Part shown: in pieces, positions 57,201 through 64,000 of the stretch
Numbering within the stretch: position 1 is the stretch's first letter
Layout: the number at the start of each line of letters is the position of its first letter
Assembly: GCA_949361645.1 (NCBI GenBank)
Contig: OX442423.1
Location: 3,406,023 to 3,470,022, forward strand
Reading direction: 5' to 3'
Source of the DNA: Spongilla lacustris
Taxonomy: Eukaryota; Porifera; Demospongiae; Spongillida; Spongillidae
DNA length: 64,000 nucleotides
The notes under the pieces: generated by a model
What the model was told of the DNA's origin: nothing
Seen by the model: the letters and a program-made list of their open reading frames with translations, nothing else
The model's database searches: none
Translations under genes and position numbers: made by a program

Positions 57201-59950
57201 CAATTGAATATTGATTTATGATAGATTGTGTCATCAAAATCCACCATTTTCTCAACATACCAATTAGTCACAATAATGACATGAATTCATGCTAAGCATG
57301 CTTTCCTTGTCACAAATATGCCAGCTGGGAAAATTCTTTCCAGAGAAAAAGTCGTTGCACGTATTGTTGTACTACGGACAATTTCGAACGGCCCAGTGCA
57401 AAGACAACACTGTCAATGCCACGAGAATGGGCAGAGGAGATTGGGGGCTGTAAAAGTTGGCTTTCGTAAGCTACCCTGCCCGCGAGGATAGGGCCTAATT
57501 TGGAGTGTCAGTGAACATTGATCACACACCCACCCTACCTACCCCTATTGCAGATAGCTGTGAAGCGAACATCACAGCATGCACAGCTGTGAATTGAACA
57601 TCACAGCTACATACAACTGGACCCTATGGCAGATAACTGTGGAGCTGCCAGGCAGCCATATAACTATGGCAGACAACTTAGTGGACTGGATACTACAGTA
57701 GACAGCTATGCAGTGGACAGTGGATCTAAAGACAGACAGCCTAGCCAACAGCTACATGTAGGAAGCAGACAGATAAGTACCTACAACAGGCATATGTGGA
57801 GAGGGCCCTAAGGCAGTGGACACTACATCAGACGACACCGGACACTTGTGCAGTGACACAGCACACAGCTGTGGAGTTAACATGACAGCACTGAGACAGC
57901 CGTGGAGTGAATATCACAGCACAGACAACCGGACTGTAGTATCACAGCTGGTATCTGTGCAGTGAACATCACAGCAGAATAATTAAGGCTGTGGAGTGAA
58001 CATCACAGAAGAAGCACCTATGGAGATAGAGACTTGGAGTGGACCCTACAGCTCACAGCAAAAAAGCTATGGGTTTAACCCTATGTCGCATCCCCATAGC
58101 AAACATCTATGAAGTGGACCTTATGGCTGATAGCCATAGCTATCAGAGTAGTGTATGGAGGGAGTTGGAATGGACCCTATGGCACAAAGCACCCTACAGC
58201 AAAAAGCTATGGGGTTAACCCTATGTCGAGTACCCCATAGCAAACATCTATGAAGTGGACCCTATGGCAGACAGCCATAGCTAACATAGCAGTGAATGGA
58301 GTTGCAATGGACCCTATTGCACACAGCTACGAAGTACAATGTACTCCACAGCAAAAAGCTAGGGGGTTAACCCTATTGTTGAATACCCCATCGCAAATAC
58401 CTACATGTATGAACACTGGACCATATAGCAGATAGCCATAGCTATCAGAGCAGGGAGTGGAGTTGGAGTGGACCCTACTGCACACAGTACCCCTCTGCAA
58501 AAAGCTATGCGGTTAACACTGTCGCGTACCCCATAGCAAACACCTCTGAAGCCCTATGGCAGATACTCATAGCTAACAAAGCAGTGAATGGAGTTGGAGT
58601 GGACCCTACGGCACACAGCTACGAAGTACTCCACAGCAAAAAGCTATGAGCTCAACTGCATGGTGAGTTCCTAATACGGTGTGGGCCTACCCGACAGCAA
58701 AAGCTAGGGGGTTAACCCTATGTCGCATACCCCAAAGCAAACACACCTATGGAGTGGACCATGTAGAATCCACGTGCATCAAACAGACCCTAGTATTTGT
58801 CCGCTATGGAGTGGATGCTAAATGCATAGTGTAATGTTCAAGTGCAACTCTTGTACTTACGTCATTATTGTTTATTTCTACATTGTAGTACATGTACAAT
58901 GCACATGTAAAAAATACTTACAAGTACATTTTGACTCATATTCTCTTCACTTCTTCCTCCATACACGCTTCGGGGTGGTCTGGAGCCATCTACAGCGTAC
59001 AATGTAATTACTTCTATCTCTACCACTACATGTAACGACATTGGGCTCACCTTGGGATGAAATGTTGCTGATGTAATAACTCTTCTTATGCACATCCATT
59101 ATAGGCTGTAGACAAAAAAGAAAACAAAAGTGACAAATGTGTGTATACAGTGTATAACAGATATGAATGTATTACTAAAGAAATTTTTAAACATGTATTC
59201 AGTCCTCTTTATATTAACAATGCACCTACACATATAATAAGTTGAAAAGTACTACAGAGTAAACAATTAACATGTACATGTAGTTCACACTGATCACGAT
59301 CAACACTACATTAGCTTTAGACTAACTTGTACACGTGTCTTTGAGAGCAGCATACAGTTTACATGTACATGTACACATAATTTCTGCCCACAGACACATA
59401 TACGTACACCATGTATAGTGTCGACCTTTGCGTGTTGTGAATAACTATAAAACATTGTTAATAACTAACCTTTGTCTGCTGCATCATGTCCTTTGGGCTA
59501 AATGACATCAATGACTTTGCCAAATATTCCTCATCAGACATGTATATTTTCAGTACTTTAGTCCCAAAACGATCAAGCTTTAGTTCAGTGCTGTCAACCG
59601 GTGCCATGAATTTGTCCCCATATCGTATCAATGACCTACAGTATGAAATAAATACACCATACATGTACATACCGGTATACATGTAATATGCAAGGAAATG
59701 ATGTAATTCACTCCTATAAATACATGTACATTGTACGTACATACAAGTACAAGTTTACTGCTATGTACATGTAAATATATGCTATTAATAACATGATGAT
59801 GCCATGAACATGTACATGTATACAGGCTAAAACTCTGAATACTGTAATGTGCACATACATGTACACGTCTTCCTTTATTTCCTGTGGACGCTCAGCCTCA
59901 TCTGCTTTGATTTTGTCCGCATCTTTCATTAATTCACCATTTTGGTCCAT
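51243..59950 (-). CDS. Coiled-coil protein of unknown family, 10 exons
   Basis: Exons, high to low: 59865-59950 (ATG), 59470-59635, 59051-59105, 58922-58989, 55870-55887, 55285-55407, 54607-55116, 52145-52254, 51748-51838, 51243-51356. All split codons join in frame: 446 codons plus TAA. Residues 1-135 are a non-coiled head (SLIRYGDKFMAPVDS, LKLDRFGTKVLKIYMSDEEY). Next comes a Lys/Glu-only stretch (KEKEEEKEKEEKEKEVKD), then about 170 residues of heptads including repeated 21-residue units, two more coiled-coil exons (LVSERDELRCTLKQLQEK, RAAKEKVAEKESLAADC) and a last exon that ends in a hydrophobic run (HLFLLLVLSFNYVLY), which could be a tail anchor or the read-through of an intron. The donor of the first exon (GTACAT) and of the ninth (GTTAAG) are weak, and the 18-bp exon is tentative. 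No family recognised; likely a scaffold or tether. Confidence 0.6.
52778..52816. repeat. AT microsatellite beside a fold-back element
   Basis: About 38 bases of TA repeats with a few interruptions, abutting the left end of the 52817-53607 element. Confidence 0.85.
52817..53607. mobile_element. 791-bp fold-back element with arms of about 370 bp
   Basis: Ends TGGGACAGTTTCCGCGAAAA and its complement with one mismatch. Matching inner blocks include ACTTCCTATGTTTTATAACA, AATAATCGTGTTATAAAA, GCTCCATGCCA and GGTTCAAACC. The element sits at the edge of a TA repeat, so a TA or TATA target is likely but a duplication cannot be shown. No transposase. It lies in an intron of the coiled-coil gene. The ends differ from those of the other elements in the window. 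Confidence 0.88.
54660..55050 (-). repeat. 63-bp coding repeat, about six units (21-residue coiled-coil unit)
   Basis: Each unit encodes AKVVGLEDKLKEATTRTEEAN, exactly three heptads, so repeat number can change without breaking the coiled-coil register. The inner copies are almost identical at nucleotide level; one carries an Arg-to-Met change. The outer copies have drifted. Confidence 0.92.
55805..55823. repeat. Poly-G tract, 19 bases
   Basis: Run of 19 G, 47 bases from the tentative 18-bp exon of the coiled-coil gene. Confidence 0.85.
56225..56251. repeat. Poly-C tract, 27 bases
   Basis: Run of 27 C in a large intron of the coiled-coil gene. Confidence 0.9.
57540..58780. repeat. Imperfect tandem array, unit of about 145-150 bp
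   Basis: The landmark GTTAACCCTATGTCGCA-like block recurs near 58075, 58217, 58366, 58513 and 58694, with TATGGCAGA-AGCCATAGCTA and CACAGCAAAAAGCTA in the same order between them. The left part (57540-58010) is built of shorter, more diverged units around 'gtgaacatcacag'. It lies within the intron between the fourth and fifth exons of the coiled-coil gene. Confidence 0.8.
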
Positions 59951-61838
59951 CTTCAAACTATGCGATTAAACATAAGAATACACATCAACGCACAATGTAA
60001 ATTAAAATAATAAATGTAGATTTGATATTACAATGCCATAAAAATAACATGTGGAACCACGTTCTTATTACGATTCTGTTAAGACACAAAAGCTTTATCA
60101 TGTACAGGTTACATACATCAAAATGCCTAAGCTCTGCTACATGCACCTTGACTTTCGTTTGTTTTATGTTGTGTGTGTGTGCATATATGGATTGATGTTT
60201 TAGACATGTTACATGTACATGTAAACATGTACATATACATGTACTTACATTGTGCAGAGGCACCAAAGAGTACATGTACAGTGTAACTATTATTTCAAGT
60301 AAACGTATACAAATGAGCTAAAGCTCCTATGCATAGCAACCAAATCAAGAGTTGCATTAGCATATAGGATTTGACCCCGAATATGAATGACATTAAAACG
60401 GGATTCACTTATGGGACTCCTATCGATCGAATCACTTACATGTAGCTAGTCGTCGGTATCTAACAACAAGTCAAAAAGAACCGGTTAGTGTTTGTTTGAT
60501 GTCGCAAAACCATGTGGTTCAAGAGAACAAAAGGAATTTTATTTTTCCTCATTGTCAGTCGAAACAGCAGCCATTTTGCTCTTCTTCCTTTATTTGTAAA
60601 GAACTCGATATACATGTAGGAGGAACCATTTCAGAAAACGCGAATGGTGCCAATTTTTAGTGGTAGCATCTTTGCTGGTGAGGATATTGGATATTGAACT
60701 GATATCAGAAATACATATGTTGATATACTTTACATGATCATGAAAAAAAAACTCGACACAGAAACTGTTTCAAAGAACGCGAATGGTATCAATAGGTTCA
60801 AAATTTCAAACAATATCCTTTACTGGTAATATACAGTGTGTATATTCGTGGATTGTATAGTAGCTCTGGCTGGAATTCATGTGTTTAAAACCTTTTGGCC
60901 ATGTATTAATCAAGCCACACCTACTTGAGCTTTACATATAGGGCAATATCTTTGGTGTTCCAATTCGTAGTTTAGATCTATATAATTCACTTTTGTTAGA
61001 CTCAAAATGCCTTCATGCAGAAATAGAAGAGTCACCTTGAAGCTCGCGACGACGTTTTAGATTCAGCTTGATATCGATACTGATCATGAGCAGAGCCTGC
61101 TGATGGCTTCTTGATGCCAAAAGTGTCTAGCACAGCTTGAAATGGAACAGATGTACTGCCAATGACAATGTACGATATTGGCAGAGTCCCGAACATGTGC
61201 GCTCGGCGAAAAGAGTGCATTATGGATTAAGGGGAGGCTACGTACCTTGGAACACAAAAAAGTCACCCAAATTCGAAGCTACATATACATGTAGGCCTAC
61301 ACGTAATGCTACGGTGGATAATCACGTTCCATGTTTCTTTGGACGTCTTACGACTTAACTGATGACCTTTCAATAGGATATGGCTTCTGTTGACCCCTGA
61401 ACGAGAAGGGGGGAAAATCGTTTGTGCCTTGAAGAGAATAGGGGTCCCCTCAAAAGGTGAAGTTGGTGGTGGTGATGTGGTGCCAATGGGATAGAGGTAG
61501 GTGGAGTAAGTGATGTGACACCTGATTGTTCAATAGACCTGGATATCATGTGGGTGGAGTTAATGATGGTACATAGTGCTTGTTAGATGTGAAGATTGTT
61601 TAGTAAGAAGTCTGATTCATTCCTACCCGAGCGTAAGCAAGTTTCTGCATGTCTGACTCAAATTTCACCTAAACTCATTTTATGGGTAGAGGTCTTCTGT
61701 TGTGGAGATATTATTGGTTATTATTGTGACCATTTCCTTGGTCTGTGTTTGGTGCACTGTATTTGGTGTACCCTTCAACTCTCATCAATAAATTTAGTAT
61801 TAAATAAAAGCTCCTTTATGAAGGTATTATGAGGGATG
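59951..61838. other. 5' flank of the coiled-coil gene and intergenic DNA
   Basis: Presumed promoter side of the minus-strand coiled-coil gene. AACGCGAATGGT-CAAT occurs twice (about 60637 and 60777). A minus frame at 61032-61220 ends at a good donor (AAG/GTGACT) and could be a 5' exon, but no partner exon was found. Confidence 0.4.
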
Positions 61839-62064
61839 TTTAATCTCTCCATTGAGTAACAGTGGCATCAACAGCTATGTATGGAATGCCAGAAAACCGA
61901 GCAAGCAAAATGTGGTTGATGAGGTCATAGGAACCAGCAGCTGAGGCCAAAAAGGCAGAAGGTGCAAGCTGAGAAGCTCTACAAACCCCAATACCACCAA
62001 AACAGACTGGCAGAGTGGCCTGGGACCAAGCTGACTCACAAGAAAAATCAATATTCTATCAATA
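61839..62064 (-). pseudogene. LINE-like reverse-transcriptase protein fragment
   Basis: An open stretch without a start codon reads NIDFSCESAWSQATLPV, FGGIGVCRASQLAPSAFLAS, AAGSYDLINHIL. The pattern A-LP-r-GGlGiRsa-qlAp-AflaSaa is characteristic of the region after the reverse transcriptase core in a repetitive LINE-like protein class of invertebrates, apparently the same class as 26050-26618. Stops (TGA, TAG) close the frame upstream. A truncated remnant. Confidence 0.6.
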
Positions 62065-63433
62065 AGTTTGGACAGTGGTATAGTTACATGTAGTTATAGT
62101 ACCCAATAATTTAGCTGTGTGTTTCATTTATTGCCTATATGTCATTTATCCTGCTATAATAATAATAAGTGACGGCCAATGCCACTTTTGCATTAAATAT
62201 AGGCTATGTTAAAGAATAGATGTATGTTATTCGATGATATTATTATTATTTATTACTTATACATGTATACTAGTCTAGTCCAGTGACAGAAATCCGGCAC
62301 ATAAGCAAGACTGATCATGAGAGCCCTATACTGCAGTTAGGGGATGGCTCTGCATTGAAGAACAACTATTTTTGTTATTTATAGTTTTCAGTACAAGGAT
62401 AAATAGCTTGCACGTCAAAGTACTGTCAGAAGAAAGCAGGAGTAATCAGCATGGCTTAAGAGATAATATAAAAACATGACATGTACATTTAGTGACATCG
62501 GTCACAGATCAGCTCCAATTGTGTGTTATTATCTCATTCTGCAAGTTCAGTGGAGGTGTATTCGAGATATCCAGTGGCGTTAGAGCACTACAAAGAAGGC
62601 AGTGCATGTTTGCAATGTATATCCATGCCTAATGGTATGCGTGAGAGAGAAGAAAATGTTAAGATGTCCGAGAAATCATCATAGCAGAGGGAACCTGACA
62701 AGTGGCTGCATCTATACTTAAAAGGTAGAATGAAAGAAAGTTACTTTGCCTTCATTACGTTTTTATTCCATGCTTGCATCCAGCATCAAGCATCACAAAC
62801 CATTTATACAATTAGTGACAAGGCCTTATCAACTTTGGATGCAGTGTATAATACTAATCCCGCTGGTATTGGGCTTAATTATAATGATAAATATGCATGA
62901 TTGACCAATGCAGCCATGTGATTACTTTGGAATTGCCTTCTGTATAATTGCGTATCACAGCAAGAGAATAACTTGAAGCTTTTTTGCTGCTGATAAATGG
63001 GACTGCACTTTCTAATACAAATAATAAAAAACAATTTGCAACTCACATGGTAACCATTATTGATACATTAAAGTAGACACATTCTATTACATTGTCAAAT
63101 TTCTTTATTACTATAATAAAATATCATTCCCTGGAGTATGCAAATTAAGAACCACTTTTTTTTTGACAGAAGTGATAAATATTGCATGGATGCATCGAAG
63201 GATTAAAAAAAACAATTGTGTTTTGATTGTGTTCACTAAAGCAAAAAAACACAATCAAGTTAATGCAAGCTTCTTTGGTATCCTGGACAAGCTTGCGGAA
63301 ATCAAAAACTTAATATCATTCATTGATGAACTGCATGTTTGCACATACTGTGCATCTATAAATACCTGCGAATAAAGTAAAAATTGAGTATTGACTCAAA
63401 AAGATAGAAAGGAAATCTTGAGGACTCAAAAAG
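62065..63433. other. Intergenic stretch, nothing recognised
   Basis: No exon, RNA gene or repeat family recognised. The frame at 63163-63375 has no motif. Confidence 0.4.
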
Positions 63434-63710
63434 TGGGATGGGCGTTTGGCTACGGCATAGAAAGAAAAGCGTTTAAAAGGCTGTCTTAATATGTACAATG
63501 GCAGTGATTCAGCATCAGCAAGAATGAATACCATAGTGTGATGGTTTATCAGATGATAATTGATCTTTAAACCATATCTAAGACAAGCACCCCTTCCACT
63601 TTTTGCCCACTTAGAAATTAAAGTGGGAGGGGTGGCCTATAAGAGAAAGAAAGCGTTTAAATGGCGATCTTAACATGTACAATGGCAGCGATTCAGCAAC
63701 AGCGGTGAGC
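63434..63710 (+). repeat. Diverged direct duplication of about 95 bp
   Basis: 63434-63530 and 63612-63710 share GTGGGA-GGG, AGAAAGAAA-GCGTTTAAA, TTAA-ATGTACAATGGCAG and GATTCAGCA in the same order. Confidence 0.65.
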
Positions 63711-63889
63711 TGTACATGAGCCAAACGTTGGTGCATAAAACTTTCAACTCTAAAAATGTTACATTAAAATATTAGGCTTCATTTTTCATTCGCTTTGGAG
63801 ATTGTTCATCCATTGGCTCTTGGCTACGGGCCTGTAATCAATATACCAAAGAAGGCTACTTGCAAGGTGGCGGCAGAAAACTACTCCAG

Positions 63890-63985
63890 CGTGCTGTTAG
63901 TGCCACGTACACTGTGGTTGCGGCACACCCTCATTTAGCTTGAGTTGTTCTGATTTATAAAAAACTTGCCAAATACATTCTTCAC
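63890..63985 (+). repeat. Dispersed repeat shared with 49250-49345
   Basis: Both segments contain a GTACACT-TG block followed by CCTCATTTA-CTTGAGTTGTT, CTGATTTA, an A run and CTTGC-AAA-CATTC. Unclassified interspersed repeat cut by the end of the window. Confidence 0.6.
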
Positions 63986-64000
63986 TTCCTGAGGTCAAAC

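Noticed and set aside
61032..61220. Candidate first exon ending in a GTGACT donor
   Set aside because: Its phase does not join the coiled-coil gene at 59950, and no other acceptor was found.
1..64000. tRNA, rRNA or snRNA genes
   Set aside because: No cloverleaf, A/B box pair or conserved rRNA block was recognised on either strand; a covariance-model scan would be needed to be sure.

Overview
This is eukaryotic, animal DNA. Genes are split by many GT-AG introns, lengths run from about 54 bp to over 5 kb, coding exons sit in AT-rich non-coding sequence, and the families are metazoan: an SLC2A13-type transporter, an SH2 protein, an ankyrin-Roc-COR protein, a TRIM-NHL protein, YWTD propeller repeats and BEL/Pao retroelements. 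The window is also saturated with the palindromic motif TACATGTA, long G or C homopolymers and fold-back elements. I infer a sponge (probably a demosponge); no single marker proves it.

Layout. 1-2357 (+): C-terminal 403 codons of a proton/myo-inositol (HMIT/SLC2A13-like) transporter, 5' end outside the window. 4294-4935 (+): an intronless SH2 protein whose invariant phosphotyrosine-binding arginine is a tyrosine. 5580-8541: a broken SWIM/YqaJ/PHD gene (-) facing an inverted copy of its own 5' part (+), the minus copy carrying two related terminal-inverted-repeat insertions of 859 bp and 29 bp. 8759-24745 (+): a complete 16-exon ankyrin-Roc-COR gene of 1018 codons. 24746-30800: retroelement remnant, a decayed TRIM-NHL pseudogene (-) and exons resembling the LDH2/MDH2 oxidoreductase family (-). 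31000-35170: mostly empty, with a 21-bp minisatellite.

35173-46191 (-): a six-exon membrane-receptor model joined by matching splice phases: YWTD propeller, a long Ser/Thr/Gly-rich repeat region, a transmembrane helix and a cytoplasmic tail with a duplicated 36-residue unit. Its introns hold a degenerate BEL/Pao element and two fold-back repeats. 51243-59950 (-): a ten-exon coiled-coil gene of 446 codons, also joined by matching phases, with a fold-back element and a tandem array in its introns. 47900-48110 and 61839-62064 hold fragments of LINE-like proteins. The right end (62100-64000) has no recognisable gene.

The genes do not form a pathway. The common theme is genomic: genes with repeated in-frame modules, and at least nine inverted-repeat structures in 64 kb. 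All splice models are read by eye from consensus sites and reading phase; no transcript evidence or database search was available.
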